Program-made: the position numbers and the translations under genes
Source: Plicaturopsis crispa FD-325 SS-3
Lineage: Eukaryota > Basidiomycota > Agaricomycetes > Amylocorticiales > Amylocorticiaceae
Assembly: GCA_000827205.1 (NCBI GenBank)
Contig: KN832565.1
Location: 158,088 to 186,105, forward strand
Length of the DNA: 28,018 nt
Direction of reading: 5' to 3'
Notes under the pieces: generated by a model
Seen by the model: only the letters and a program-made list of their open reading frames with translations
The model's database searches: none
What the model was told of the DNA's origin: nothing
Shown here: in pieces, positions 1-10,928 of the stretch
Position numbering within the stretch: position 1 is the first letter of the stretch
Layout: every line of letters starts with the position of its first letter

Positions 1-259
1 GTGGAAAGTGTTTCACAAGGTGCAGGAGCTCAATATCCTCAAATTCGATGCTGACCGCGATGGAAACGATGCCACAAAAGCGACGGTCGACATCTTGAAG
101 TCCGGGGAGCAGAAACTCAAGAGCTCGACGCTCGGAACATTCAATAAAAAACTGAAAGCGTTCCACACAGGTGTCAGCATTGATGATAACGAGACGGATG
201 AGCTGCCAGCAGTTGCAATCAACGTCGCGAGCAATGACGAAGTACTCTCGGAGGCGTAG
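1..259 (+). CDS. 3' end of an unrecognised protein (5' truncated by the window)
   Basis: The open frame runs from the first bases of the window, reading in from upstream, to a TAG at 257-259, giving about 85 C-terminal residues. The first in-frame codons visible are tgg aaa gtg, and there is no convincing ATG, so the true start lies outside the window. The peptide is hydrophilic and lysine/aspartate-rich (KFDADRDGNDATKATVDILK), with a predicted helical Lys-rich middle and an acidic tail. There is no transmembrane segment, cysteine cluster or motif I recognise. It could be the last exon of a larger gene, or an ORF by chance. The gene downstream on the opposite strand converges on it. No function is proposed. 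Confidence 0.4.
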   Translation, partial: WKVFHKVQELNILKFDADRDGNDATKATVDILKSGEQKLKSSTLGTFNKKLKAFHTGVSIDDNETDELPAVAINVASNDEVLSEA

Positions 260-875
260 TAAATATCACAGGAGTGGCACTAGCTTGTAGTAACTATTAT
301 CTTGATCATCCTCAAAGATGCTTGCGTAACAAGTGGGGGCTCATTTGCTAAGGTATAATGGATGAGGAATTGTAGTCTTCTGTATCAAATGGAGCTGCCT
401 GCACGATATCGTATGCCTATCCGAGAGCTTTCGGTCAAGACGGACACTTCACTACCAGTGTACCACAGCGGACGCCGCCAGCGTGTAATCACGTGGTCCT
501 GGTTGAGGGTAGGTTTTCCTGTATAATCCAAATCGAGACGTTTGTCGCGGTCAGCCAAATTAGAACTCAGATCGGCCAGTCTGGATATCGACGCTTGCTC
601 ATTATCCAGAGTGGTCACCAGTCTAGTCGGAAAACCCTTGGTAATGGGCTTGGGCAATTGCGGTTCGGAAAGTGTACTGATTATGTAAGCACTTTACCAG
701 TAAACGCGACTTTGAAAGTGACGCGCCTCCGGTCCTCAGCCCAAACGCAGTCTACAACATGGGTATTGCTCGCAAGCGCGCAAGCATTGGCAGTAGGTAT
801 GGTAGGTACGTTGAATGCTAGAATAGATGGTGAATAAAAAGATTAGCTATGATTAAAGTGTTCAATATCGTATTG
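260..875. other. Intergenic stretch between convergent genes
   Basis: About 616 bases between the stop of the partial forward gene and the stop of the reverse transposase-like gene. Open frames here are short and resemble no protein I know. An AATAAA-like stretch lies near 833-838. I looked for terminal inverted repeats matching the far side of the neighbouring transposase-like gene and found no convincing pair. Confidence 0.5.
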
Positions 876-3800
876 TCAATTGTCCATGGCCGTGTCCGAG
901 TCACCCCCGTCCCTGCCAGTATTATTATATGGCGAATTCGATCTGTCCTCCTGCAGACGTCGTTCAGCATCGGCACCATCATGCCCCCCCTCCGTAATAT
1001 CAAGATCCAAGTCATCGGAATGGCGTGCAATTGCTGCGGTTAGTGCAACAAGTTTCTCTGCTTTGAGTCTTGAGTCTTTCTTCTTCGGGATCTCCTGGTC
1101 GCCAAGTTCACGATGCTTATCCAGCTGCTCTTCAAGCTGCCCGCATGTGAGAGACCCGAGAGTGGACACGTCGAGGTGAAGTGCAAGGCTCGATAGATGT
1201 GCGCTTTTGTCGGCTTGCTTCTGAGCCCTGGCCGCGTCCTTCGAGCGCTTCTCCGCGACGATCCTCTCATCGTACTCGTGCTGGGCTTTACGTTGCTGTG
1301 CTGCAAGGCCGCTCGCATCCTCCTCTCGTGCCTTTCGTCGAAGGTACTGGTGGTCTTCATCAACAAACATGGCATCCATGAACTCGCCGGTGCCGTTGTG
1401 ATTGTAAGTTGCCTGTGCATTGTAGGCGTAGACGGTCGTGTTGGGTTTCATACGGGCATGCAGCCGGAAGGACCCTAACGATCCCTCATTCGCATCGTTT
1501 GTTGCAGGCATCCATGCGCGCTGCCGCTCGTCAGCCGTCGCCTCGTCGATCAAGCCCCCCGGAGCAAATTCTGACGTGAATCGCTCCCACGTCGCAAGCG
1601 CCCCGATAAAAAAGGCAACCGTTATCGGCCGGACGTGCGGGAGGGTGGGGGCGAGTTCGTGGATTGCCTCGATGACGTCGGAACGCGCCCATTCCTGGCC
1701 GTCCATGGTTGCCGTCTCGAAGCTGGCCTCAGGTGAGAGCAGGAGATCCACATTGTCGATTATCTTCTGACAGTGGTTCTTTACGCGAACGTGAAGAGGG
1801 CCCAAGTCTAGCATGTTTGCGCCGTGTCCTTCCAGTCCCCGCACACAGCACATGTAGGGATATGTGACCGCGAGGGCGTATAACGCAAGCGCGACGAGCT
1901 CGGTGAGTGTTGCGAGGTCATGCAGCGCGTCGAGAATGTTCTGTTCCATGTGGTTGAGCTTCCGATTCGATTTCTTATCGCGCTCCGTCTTCAGCAGCTG
2001 AATGATGCCCAGGATGTAAACCAGGGCTTCCATTGCCGCGTCACAATGCGACTGGTATCGGGTGTTATTTGTGTCTGGGAATTTCGAGAGGCGGCCGTAT
2101 AATTCATGTACGTGGATTCGGTATAGGTCCTGATAACCCTTCTTATCATCCTTGTGGTTCAGCAGCGCACCGAGGAGTTGTGTCAGTTTAACGCCACCAC
2201 GCGAGGAGATTTCGAACGCGCGTTTTTCGGCAGCCGTGGTGTAACCCGATGAGGATGCTCCGTCGAGCGTCGCAGCGTTGTCGCGGTTTGCAAGCAGCAG
2301 GGGCCCGACAATGTTATTTGCGATCCACCATTCCTGCATCGCACGATTCCCCCCTTTGACCGAATTTAACTCCTTGTGCATGCAGCACCCGCACCAAATG
2401 AAAAGGTCCAGCTCGCGCTTCCTCTTCTCCGGTAGGTCCGCGTACGCTTCCTTTCCTAAGCGCACGGACAGCTCCGTCATGGCTTTGACCTCGAGCACGG
2501 TCTGGGCCTCCGGGGAAAGGGCCTCCCATGCGTCGTCGCCTCCCGCTTCCGCAATTTTGCGACGGTTCGTATCGAGGAGCAGTGCAAGGAGCTCGTCCGT
2601 AGGCCGTGCGATCAGCTCTTTCCGGCCGAGTTCAGCCTGCATGCACTCCGCTTTCCACAAGCATGCAAGCCGGTACAGCTTCTTTTGGTCCTCAGCATGG
2701 TCCGTATTCATCCCCGAGAACTTCGCGACGATCTCCTCGGCCTCCAGTGTTATAGCTTCACGTCTCGCGAGGGGGCTCTCATTATAGGCGATGCGGATGC
2801 TCTCAAGGTCTTCCTTCAAGCCCGACAGCTGACTTTCGCTCGTATGGTTCACGGAGGTTCGTATCGACAGCAAACGCACACGTTGAGAAGGGCTTTCATG
2901 ACCGGTACCCGGCGCGTAGGACCTAGCCTTGAGTGCGATGTGACGCGACTCGTACTGGAGGCTCTTATGAGACGTTCCGTCCGTGCTCACGGTAAAGCCT
3001 GTTACGGTAAATTCTATTAGTGCAGTTCCCGGGGAAACGACGAGGACACTTACTCTCCGAGTTCTTCACTTCATGACCGAGCTGAATTCTAGATGCTATG
3101 CCTCCCTCACGGAGCGCCCGAGCGACCGTACGCCTGCTGATCCTTCCTTTAACAGAAATTCCTAGCATCGACGCAATGGATGCGATCGTTGGCCCCACAT
3201 GGTCCTGCGAGCAGCCTGCTTTCACTAACTTCCTCGCAAGCGATCGGACGCATGGCGTATATCCACCCTTATGCGTGAGGCGAAAGGTATGGGCGGTGGT
3301 ATGGGATTGTCGTTGTGCGCGTGCCGCGGCTTTTGCGATCCGCTCAGGTATTCGGTCGCATTTTATCTTGTATTTCTTGATGGTCTGCTTGCTCACGACA
3401 TCCTTCCGCTTGTAGAACGACGCGGTGGACACCGCCTTCTCCATGAGGTGATCGATAAGGTCCTGGCGGGCCTCATTGTCAAGCCGCGCGGACTCTAGGC
3501 GTTGCTCGGTCTCGTACAGCCTTGTCGAAGCGGCTGGGAGCTGAACAAGCTCCAAGTCCCGCACGCGCCCGGCAAAATCTTTGCGAGCGGCCTTAGCCCG
3601 CTCGACTTTCCGTCGCTCATTGCGGTATATCCGGTGCACGTCCCGCAAACGCTGCTGCGACGCTGTGCGCGCGTCTTCACTCGCGGCGAGCCTCCTGTGT
3701 GCCTCAGCAAGTGCAGAGCGCGTCGCGTCATGGCGAGCCCTCTCCTTAGCAGCCTCCATGCGACTCGCAGCCAGTTTCTGACGAGTGGCCTTGAGGCTCG

Positions 3801-4011
3801 CATTTAAGGCTGCCATTTCGCGTTTTGTCGCGCCTGCTCGCGTTATGCGGGTAGACGATGCTGGTGCGGGGTCTGCATTCTCTTTATCGGTGTCGTTCGC
3901 ATGCAGATGGTGAGTGCCGGAGTGGGAAAGATTGTGCAATAATGTAGATTTATTTTTGAGTGCCGAAAATCGTTTCGTGGGTCTCCGAAGTGCCCGTTGC
4001 TTTGCGGCCAT
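876..4011 (-). CDS. Uncharacterised Agaricomycete family protein with N-terminal coiled coil and a transposase-like D-D-CxxH-E pattern
   Basis: Two exons, 4011-3054 and 2998-876, joined across a 55-base intron (2999-3053; GTAAGT donor, CTAAT branch, ACAG acceptor), give 1026 residues. The junction restores KNSESFTVSTDGTSHKS. Residues about 65-210 are a charged coiled coil. Residues about 250-315 are a helix-turn-helix-like segment ending RRTVARALREGGIASRIQLG. The C-terminal body carries D326 (STDGTS), D419 in MNTDHAED, C524-x-x-H527 in CGCCMHKELN, a long helical segment, and E824 in ATNDANEGSLGSFR. From memory these blocks are conserved in a large, functionally unassigned basidiomycete family. 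The order D, D, CxxH, helical insert, E matches RNase H-fold DNA transposases, so I infer a transposase or a domesticated derivative. I saw no terminal repeats. The tail is Lys/Glu-rich and probably unstructured. Confidence 0.82.
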
Positions 4012-4864
4012 GATCCAGTACTGAGTACTGCCCTACAGCGAAGGCCACCGGAGAAACTCCATGTCTGTAAGATACTACAACTGATTGTGTGTGAATTAGC
4101 ACGAAAGTCTGCCATATATTTGAAAGACCACGCACCGAGTCCGACTCCTCAGCCTATCTGTTCAACTCCACCCCGACCCACGAGCAAAATATTGAAACGC
4201 GATTAAGTATTTTAAATGTCCTTAACAGACGAGAGGAGGAAACAGGAAAGAGGAGAGGCGCTATGCGCCAGTGAGCGTTAACGGGGGCAGGAGGTCGAAA
4301 GGCAAGGAAAATCCGCGGCGCGTCAAACGCGCTTGTGGCTGAGATCTTACCGTGTCTGTACACTCAGCACGGAAACATGCACGGAGGTCGCTTCGCTCGC
4401 TGGATTGCTTCAATTACCACAGCAAAAATGCTCGTAAAGAGTATATCTGTGATATCATTGCTACAGATTTTTCTTGCTCTCGAATTTACTCTTGATCCAC
4501 TCAGTGAACGCGTCCATTAAACCGAATAAAACATAACAAAGCAAATCCTTTGCAATCATATCACAGAGTAGGTATATACCCCCAATTCCTTCTCTCAAAG
4601 TTGTTGCCAAAGTGAATGTACGAAGATGCATGCATGTTTCCGTGAGCTGTACCGTTTAGACGCGTCCGAATGGCTGCATCCCAGCACTGCCACAATCGTG
4701 CGAACTTATTTTGATAACAGGGAATTGCCCAAGCCCATTGGTAAAGTTTAGATGAGGTTTATGCAAGTTAAGGACCGATTTTAATCCACGTGGCACATGT
4801 CTTCCTTCCGGCAACTGCTCGCAGCTCAGACTCTGCCCGAAATTTATTATTTTTCTGCTCGACG
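4012..4864. other. Intergenic stretch between divergent genes
   Basis: About 850 bases between the start of the reverse transposase-like gene and the start of the thioesterase gene, so it should hold both promoters. It is more AT-rich than its flanks. A small palindrome (CAGTAC-TGA-GTACTG) lies just upstream of the reverse gene near 4017-4031. No convincing coding frame or RNA gene is seen. Confidence 0.5.
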
Positions 4865-5970
4865 ATGTGGACGACGACGACGATGCTCGTGCGCCCCGCG
4901 ACCAGTAGCCTAGCTGTGCGTTTCCCAGCGCACGCACGCTCGCTGTCCCGGCTCGCACCTCCCCACCACCGGCCACATCGACACACGGCACGCAGACTCA
5001 CCTACGGCCTCGCCGCCGCCCTCGGACTCGGCGCATCCTATACCCTCGGCTCCCTATACCCCCACGACACATTCACCCTCATCTCCCCGCGCGCAGCGCC
5101 CGCACCGCCAGCCGTCTCCTCGCCCGAAGCGCTGGCGGCCCTCGAGAACGCGCTGCTCAACCTGCCGGTGCTGCAGCGCATGCGCGCGGCGCCCGACGCG
5201 GACGAGTGGTACGAGACGCGCCCGTACGCGAAGTTCCCGGAGGAGCGGCGCGTGAATAATTTGACGGCGGGCGCGCTGAGGGGGCAGGGGAAGCTGGGGG
5301 TGATCCCGCTCGCGCGGGTGAAGAAGGACGAGAGCGAGAGCGCGGTGTTTATACATGTCGGGCGTGGACTGTGCGGGCACGACGGCATTGTGCACGGTGG
5401 GCTGCTTGCGACGCTGCTGGACGAGACGCTTGCGCGAACGGTACGTGGAACATGTCTTCGCGATTCCCTCTCAATCTTTTGCTTATGGTGTATGGGTGCA
5501 GGCAATCAATAACTTACCAGAGAAAGTGGGCGTCACCGCCAAACTGTCCCTAAACTACCGCGCGCCCACGCGTGCCGACCAGGTACGGCCCTCCTCGCTA
5601 CCCATATTCCTCTAGCTGACCACCATTCACGACCCGCAGTTCATAGTCATCAAAACAAAGATCCTCGAACAACGCGGCCGCAAAGCCGTCGTCGAGGGCC
5701 GCGTCGAGGACCTGGATGGCTCGGTACTAGTCGAAGCAAAGTACGTTCTCTATCTCTCATCACATCCTCATCCTGCTTTAAACACTACTCTGACGCCACC
5801 TATCTTGCAGCGCGACATTCGTCCAGCCGCGGTACGCGAAGCTCCTGAGCGCGGGAGCGCTGCGCGAGGCGATGGGCGAGCCGATGTCGATCCCGCCGCC
5901 GCCGTCCGGGGAGGAGGGCGTGCACCTCGCGGATGGGGTTGATGTGGTTGCTGTGGGGAAGCAGAAGTAG
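4865..5970 (+). CDS. Mitochondrial hotdog-fold acyl-CoA thioesterase family protein
   Basis: Four exons (4865-5440, 5502-5582, 5640-5740, 5811-5970) with introns of 61, 57 and 70 bases (GTACGT or GTACGG donors, CAG acceptors) give 305 residues. The N-terminus (about 1-44) is Arg/Ser/Thr-rich with almost no acidic residues, as in a mitochondrial presequence. A hydrophobic helix follows at about 45-65, suggesting inner-membrane anchoring. The 4HBT thioesterase domain is marked by GHDGIVHGGLLATLLDE around H177 and by the later strand LNYRAPTRADQ. The family hydrolyses acyl-CoA thioesters; fungal members of this architecture, such as yeast Fmp10, are mitochondrial but poorly characterised. The ATG at 4865 was chosen because the targeting peptide begins there; the frame is open further upstream (another ATG at 4790), and an ATG at 4883 is an alternative. 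Substrate is unknown. Confidence 0.88.
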
Positions 5971-6500
5971 TCTTAGACGGGTTAGAGGGTTAGACGGCTA
6001 TGTGGTATTTATGTTGTGGGGATATACTTACGGATACTTATGAGGATTGTCCTTGCTTATAGATCGCGATTCGCCAATGACAATGATGTCGGTATAGACC
6101 TTATCGTACGTAGAATTTGAGGCTGCGCAAGGGTAGAGTAACGAAGCGTCTGAATCCGTTCAAAATCTAGCGCGTTTGCTGCTGGAAGGCAGCCGCATTT
6201 CTTCAATCCTACTTAAATAATAAATACTCCAGTGCTCCAGCAGAAACGTTTACTGTACATGCATACATTGATAGGTATAAATAGATAGATAGGGTGAGAG
6301 GGATGGAATCCAAACAGTCGAATTACGGGTGTAGGGGAGGGAACGAAACGGTATGTAGGAGGAGCCTTGCCGCGAAGTCCAGCAGTCAATCGATGCAACT
6401 GCGCCCCGAACATCTGCGCGAGCGGGGCAGCTTGGGGGCAGCCACCTATACAGCGAGCACGGTGTGCCCCGAGCCGCAGCAGCCCACCCGCCTCTCAGAG
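5971..6500. other. Intergenic stretch between convergent genes
   Basis: About 530 bases between the stop of the thioesterase gene and the stop of the reverse F-box gene, so it should carry both 3' ends. AT-rich segments with AATAAA-like words occur near 6210-6225. No coding or RNA feature is visible. Confidence 0.45.
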
Positions 6501-7826
6501 TCACATATCCTCCTCCAGCGTGACGCGCACGCCAGTCCCACTCTGCCCCAGCAACCACCGCATCGCCCCCGACTCCTCAAAATGAGCCATCCCATGCGCC
6601 GCCACCGCCACGCTCTCGAGCGTCCCCATGCGCGACGCGACCATCGCGCGGAGCGTCTCGTTCGGGTCGTAGTCCGGTGTATCGAGCGCTACGGCGGTGC
6701 TCCAGCCGTGGACGAGTGTCACCGAGCGCAGGGCGGGGAATATCACCTCTGCGGCGGCGGTCGAAGGGGGGAGGGTGAGCAGCTGGAAGATGTCTGGCTC
6801 GTAGAGTTGGTACTGGTGCTGGACCATGAGGTCGGTGATGCCCGGGAGGAGGCGGAGGACGTCGAGCCCAGGGGGCGCAGAGTCGATGTGCAGCGTCTTC
6901 AAGGTTTCGCCAATTCGGCCACTACGCAGGAAGTCAACGAAGGCACTGCCGTACGGTTGTGCTCCCTCTTTGAATGATACGTGCAGTTTCTCGAGGGACG
7001 GCGTGTCGAGCAGGCGGCAGAATCGGGCGAGATAGAGATCGTCCCGGTCGGTCAACAGGAGCCCGAGAGACTTTAGTGAGTGAAGCGGGATGGGGGGACG
7101 CGGCTCTTCCATGCCTTCGACGAATTTGAAATGGAGCCGCAGCAGGGTGAGTAGCGGCGTCGATGCGAGCGCTGAGATGATCTCGTCGATGCGGACAGTG
7201 CGGTGGTAGCAGGTGACGTTCAGCGTCTGCAAATGCGACAGCGGAGCGATACACGAGTCGAACGAAATGCCATGCAGCCGCAACGAAGTAAGCGCCGGAG
7301 CGCCGTTGGAGAACAACGACAAAACCGCCTGCCCATCCCCCGCGCGCTCCGCAGCATTCCCAATCGACACCTCGAACACCTTCAGCGCAGGCGCCCGCAG
7401 GGGTACCAGGGTCTCCAGCATCGGGTACGGGTTAGCGATGTCGAGGTTGACGACAGACCAGCGGTCGATGTACCGCACGAGCGTGTCGAGCATGCTTGGG
7501 TCGTCGTCGGCGTACGCGATGGTCAGCGGGCGCGCGCACGAGCGCTCGAGGTGCAGGTGCAGGAGCTTGCGCGAGACCCAGCTGCGCACGATGAGGGTGT
7601 CCCAGAGCTCGGTGGTCCCGAGGGCGACGCGGCGCCAGGCGTGGGAGACGTAGGATACGACGAACTGGGGCGGGGTCTTCTTCTTTCGCCAGAACGGCAT
7701 GCGTAAGAGGAGGAAGATGGCGCCTAGTATCTCTGGTGGGAGACGCGAGATTGGTAGTCCGGCGTTTTTTTGGCGTTTGGCCTCGAGTTGGGCAGTTTCT
7801 TCCTGCGACTGGTCTCCCATGGTCAT
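6501..7826 (-). CDS. F-box / leucine-rich repeat protein (tandem paralogue 1)
   Basis: A single uninterrupted coding exon of 441 residues. An F-box-like segment at about 25-78 (ISRLPPEILGAIFLLL, then VSYVSHAWRRVALGTTELW) has the Leu-Pro-x-Glu-Ile core that binds Skp1. The rest is irregular leucine-rich repeats (TSLRLHGISF, LETLVPLRAP, EKLHVSF). Such proteins usually select substrates for SCF ubiquitin ligases; the target is unknown. It is clearly paralogous along its length to the gene at 9630-10916: both have SRLPPE, SHxWR, ERSxARPLT/KRSRALPLT, RWSVV, LDTPSLxxL, a xRGMVASR/LRAMVASR block and an ALRWL/AMRWL end. A GTATGT...CCGTAG intron (7832-7881) with a CTGAC branch lies in the predicted 5'UTR immediately before the ATG, and no ATG precedes it in frame. 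Confidence 0.85.
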   Translation of the reverse strand: MTMGDQSQEETAQLEAKRQKNAGLPISRLPPEILGAIFLLLRMPFWRKKKTPPQFVVSYVSHAWRRVALGTTELWDTLIVRSWVSRKLLHLHLERSCARPLTIAYADDDPSMLDTLVRYIDRWSVVNLDIANPYPMLETLVPLRAPALKVFEVSIGNAAERAGDGQAVLSLFSNGAPALTSLRLHGISFDSCIAPLSHLQTLNVTCYHRTVRIDEIISALASTPLLTLLRLHFKFVEGMEEPRPPIPLHSLKSLGLLLTDRDDLYLARFCRLLDTPSLEKLHVSFKEGAQPYGSAFVDFLRSGRIGETLKTLHIDSAPPGLDVLRLLPGITDLMVQHQYQLYEPDIFQLLTLPPSTAAAEVIFPALRSVTLVHGWSTAVALDTPDYDPNETLRAMVASRMGTLESVAVAAHGMAHFEESGAMRWLLGQSGTGVRVTLEEDM

Positions 7827-7831
7827 GACCT

Positions 7832-7881
7832 CTACGGCATTCGTCAGCGGAGACGACAGTTTGGACAGACGCGCGACATAC
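7832..7881 (-). other. Predicted 5'UTR intron of F-box paralogue 1
   Basis: On the reverse strand, a GTATGT donor, a CTGAC branch-like word and a CCGTAG acceptor enclose 50 bases and end five bases before the ATG. The same arrangement is seen in the paralogue at 10929-10989, which supports it. It is predicted from sequence only. Confidence 0.5.
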
Positions 7882-8799
7882 CGGATGCGTTTACAGAGTA
7901 GGACGTCTATGCTACAAACTCAGAAGTAGCAATCAGGTAGTACTTCTGAAGACGACGGTTTCAGCACTGTACGACTATAATCAATGAGTGATTGTACTAG
8001 CCTGAAGTCTCTGAATCCCTCGACGCCGCAGGGGGACAAGGCCCAGATGATGAGAGGAATGAATGTGTTGAAGCTTTGGCATTAGTAGCATTGATGATTG
8101 AGATGAGATAGCAAAGCGTGATCAATGACAAACATGATGTGACGCCGACGGTCGCCACATGTCTGAGACCCCGTGGGACCCTGATATCCCTGACCCCCGG
8201 CACCCAGAATGAGGAGAACGCGTTCGTAGGCTTGTTGACCACCGTTACAGCACTTTTTCGCGGCACTTCAAGGTGCAGGCGAGAGAATGAGGCTTAGAAC
8301 ACAAACTCGCGGTTACGCTATACGCCACGACATAGCCACCCTTGACAGGGAGTCGATAGGCTCCCAAGTATGGGTCCAATGCTGGCTCACGTTCAACTTC
8401 GTCCGAGGAAAGGACGAATTGCGTACCACGCCGTACCAACGTTCAATACACCAGGAAAACATTCGTACCGAACGCATTTGAGAGTCTGTGCGCGCGGATG
8501 ACAGCACTCAGAAACGGAGACACACCTCCGATGGTATCGATGCCCAGTTCCACGTACATACCATCTCTCTTGGCCAGCGAACTTGGTTTTCGTTCGGCAT
8601 GCTAATTCCACTGTAACTGCGCAGAGAAACTTTGTTGGCAGGACACTCTGTGCCGGCTCGGCTCACAATGAAGTCGCACAACGAGGTATCAGGACCGCCG
8701 TCCGTCAGACCGCGATGCGCGGTGAGCGTGTGCAACTGGACCCAGCACCAGTCTGAAGCAGGAGGCCACCCGCATAGACAGCGAGAGTTTTTCGATCGT
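7882..8799. other. Upstream region of F-box paralogue 1, probably decayed sequence
   Basis: About 900 bases with only short frames. Part of it may be the degraded 3' end of the F-box pseudogene that continues upstream to about 9540, because leucine-rich reverse-strand fragments appear in several frames. I could not align them convincingly to the paralogues. No RNA gene is seen. Confidence 0.35.
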
Positions 8800-9540
8800 G
8801 GAACTTGAGGTAGCCAGAAAGGGTGCTTCCCCGTTCGAGCAGGAGCGTCGGGTGCGATCCGCGGGAGTGCACGGCCATGAAGTCGATGAACGCGTTTATG
8901 CAGTCGATAGTTGGAACGACGACACCTGAGAGAGTCTGATGGTGTAGACAGGGATGCCGCGTGGGATACTGCTCGTCGGGAGCAGAATCCGCGAAAGTTT
9001 TTGAAGGGAAAGGAGCGGTGCGGTACGCGTATATCCAGGGACGTCAGCGCGGAAGTTGTGGGTGATAAAGCAGATGCGGGGCAGCCATTCGTTCTCCCTC
9101 CATGGCAGCGATGTGCACGAATTCCAGCCGAGGAAGCGTGACAGGCTTCCGTACTGTATGGATTTCAGGCAATTTGTAGATGGAAAGAACGTGGTGCTTC
9201 GGCAACTGCGCCGACCTGAGTACTCGGAGCATGCGAGGAATGTCGATGGCAGAGAGTATATAGACGATATCGAGTGTCGTGACATTCGCAGGCGAGATGT
9301 CGAGGAGGCTGAAGATTACGCCTGAGACGGTGGGAAGGTAAGCGGGCGTTAGCTACGTCGAAAATAGGAGGATGCAGTCGACTTTTCGCGGCAAACGCAC
9401 ATGGTATGAAGGCAAAGAGCTCCATGTAATTGAGACGAGGTGCTCGGTGGTCGCCACAGATTCTCGCCACGGTTTCTCCCTCTATATGAAGCGAGGGGAT
9501 GCAGCGCCAAAACGACCGACCTAACTTTAATAGAAATGAA
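8800..9540 (-). pseudogene. Degenerate F-box/LRR paralogue with frameshifts
   Basis: The reverse strand carries leucine-rich segments in the order expected of the flanking F-box genes, but in different frames. One frame reads LDISPANVTTLDIVYILSAI and then VTLPRLEFVHIAAMEGER before a TGA near 9050. Another frame resumes at once with SALTSLDIRVPHRSFPFKNF. A further change of frame near 8930 continues VPTIDCINAFIDFMAVHSRG. The first block aligns with the LDITSSRTTSTTEMLSALKQ region of the gene at 9630-10916. No F-box segment or start codon survives at the 5' end. It sits between two intact paralogues on the same strand, which suggests a dead middle copy of a three-gene tandem array. Introns in a still-living gene are a less likely explanation, because no GT-AG pairs bridge the frame changes neatly. 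Confidence 0.6.
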
Positions 9541-9629
9541 GCTTGGTTAGTGTTGGCATTGGCGTAGAAAGACAAATGATAGCTTGCCACATGCGCCAAG
9601 AGAACTCCGCTTGTTTGAACATACCAACC

Positions 9630-10916
9630 TCAACTTTCCTCCATCACAACGTTTAGGTGCTCTCTCAACCACCGCAACGCATCGGTATCGTATACCTCGT
9701 TGGGAGGCGATACCACACGCACTTCTGTGAGTGGATGATTGGTCTGTTCGCGGGAGGCTACCATGCCCCTGAGGGACGCGTTGGGGTCCCTTCGGCTTCC
9801 ACGAGTTATGCGAGATCCCATATTGTGGATGAGAGTGACCTTTCGAAGGCCCGGTAACAGTAAGCCTGTCGGAGATGCAGAGGCAGTGGTGCCGAGCAGA
9901 GCGAACATAATATCCGTTCCCATGACGCGGTAATTGTGCACAAGGTCGGTGACTTCGTCAAGCCCATGCAAGAAATGAAGATCCAATATCATCCCGTCAA
10001 GGTGGAGCGTCTTGAGGGCCGGGTATCTAGAATTTCCTTGGTCGTCGCGCGCGAAGTCACTCGAGGGAGAGCTCCCCTCTTCCCGCTCGGCGATTTGCAG
10101 AGTTTTTAGTGACGGTGTATCCAATGAACGGAGGAAGGGCGGAAGATTGTTGCCGTCAACGAATGAGATTGCAAGCGAAGTCAACAGAGGGAGCGTGACG
10201 GCAGGTAGAGGGGCAGAGGGGCTGTGGTACACGGAACTGTAGAAAAGCCGCAGTCGGGTGAGCAGCGGCGCCTGTTTCAGCGCGGACAGCATCTCGGTAG
10301 TGCTGGTAGTCCGCGACGACGTGATGTCAAGATCGCGCATGGCAGATAGATTGATGACGCAGGACTTCACAGAGAGGTCAGTCAATCGAAGAACGGAGAG
10401 CATCGATGCGCCGCTGGAGAATAGGTGGAGTGACGGCTGGTAAATGTGTTCGTAGCCGTCATTTGGCAGCGCAATTTCGAGCGATCGGAGAATGGGAGCT
10501 CGAAGAGGAATCATCCGAGGAAGAATATCATTAGGTTTGTTTGTCCGAATCGTGACAACGGACCAGCGCTCGACGTGCTCGATCAGCTTTGTGAATAAAT
10601 CCTCGCGACTGGATGTGTCTCGCACGGTGAGCGGAAGGGCCCTCGACCTTTTCAAGAAGAGGTCTAATAGTTCTTTGTTGACCCAATCACGAACGGGGAC
10701 GCGGTTCCAGAGCTGCGGAGTGCCAATCGCGGTGGTCCGCCAGAAGTGAGATACGTGTGAGACCACGACAGGAAAGAGTCCGGATTTCCCCCCTCGGAGC
10801 CAGAACCAGGACGAATCGTGTAGGGAGGCAAATACAGAACCCAAAGTCTCTGGAGGCAGTCGAGACACTGGAAGCCTGTTGTTTTTCAGGCGTTTTGCCA
10901 GAATATCATGGTCCAT
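9630..10916 (-). CDS. F-box / leucine-rich repeat protein (tandem paralogue 2)
   Basis: One coding exon of 428 residues, starting at the ATG of MDHDILAKRLKNNRLPVSRL (10916); the frame extends two codons further to a GTG but not to another ATG. The F-box-like region at about 15-75 has SRLPPETLGSVFASL and VVSHVSHFWRTTAIGTPQLW, followed by leucine-rich segments such as LRSLEIALP, LSVLRLTDL, LTRLRLFYS and LKTLHLDGM. The expected role is a Skp1-Cullin-F-box substrate adaptor; the target cannot be predicted. It shares the whole domain plan and many exact short motifs with the gene at 6501-7826, and differs most in the loop regions and in a central insertion. A predicted 61-base 5'UTR intron lies directly upstream, as in its paralogue. 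Confidence 0.85.
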   Translation of the reverse strand: MDHDILAKRLKNNRLPVSRLPPETLGSVFASLHDSSWFWLRGGKSGLFPVVVSHVSHFWRTTAIGTPQLWNRVPVRDWVNKELLDLFLKRSRALPLTVRDTSSREDLFTKLIEHVERWSVVTIRTNKPNDILPRMIPLRAPILRSLEIALPNDGYEHIYQPSLHLFSSGASMLSVLRLTDLSVKSCVINLSAMRDLDITSSRTTSTTEMLSALKQAPLLTRLRLFYSSVYHSPSAPLPAVTLPLLTSLAISFVDGNNLPPFLRSLDTPSLKTLQIAEREEGSSPSSDFARDDQGNSRYPALKTLHLDGMILDLHFLHGLDEVTDLVHNYRVMGTDIMFALLGTTASASPTGLLLPGLRKVTLIHNMGSRITRGSRRDPNASLRGMVASREQTNHPLTEVRVVSPPNEVYDTDALRWLREHLNVVMEES

Positions 10917-10928
10917 GAGCACCCGCTG

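Noticed and set aside
1040-1420. 126-residue reverse-strand frame inside the transposase-like gene
   Set aside because: A shadow of the second exon of the 1026-residue protein in another frame.
260-4500. Terminal inverted repeats around the transposase-like gene 876-4011
   Set aside because: Only weak partial matches (TTGTAGT-type words) were found by eye on the two sides, with no paired target duplication.
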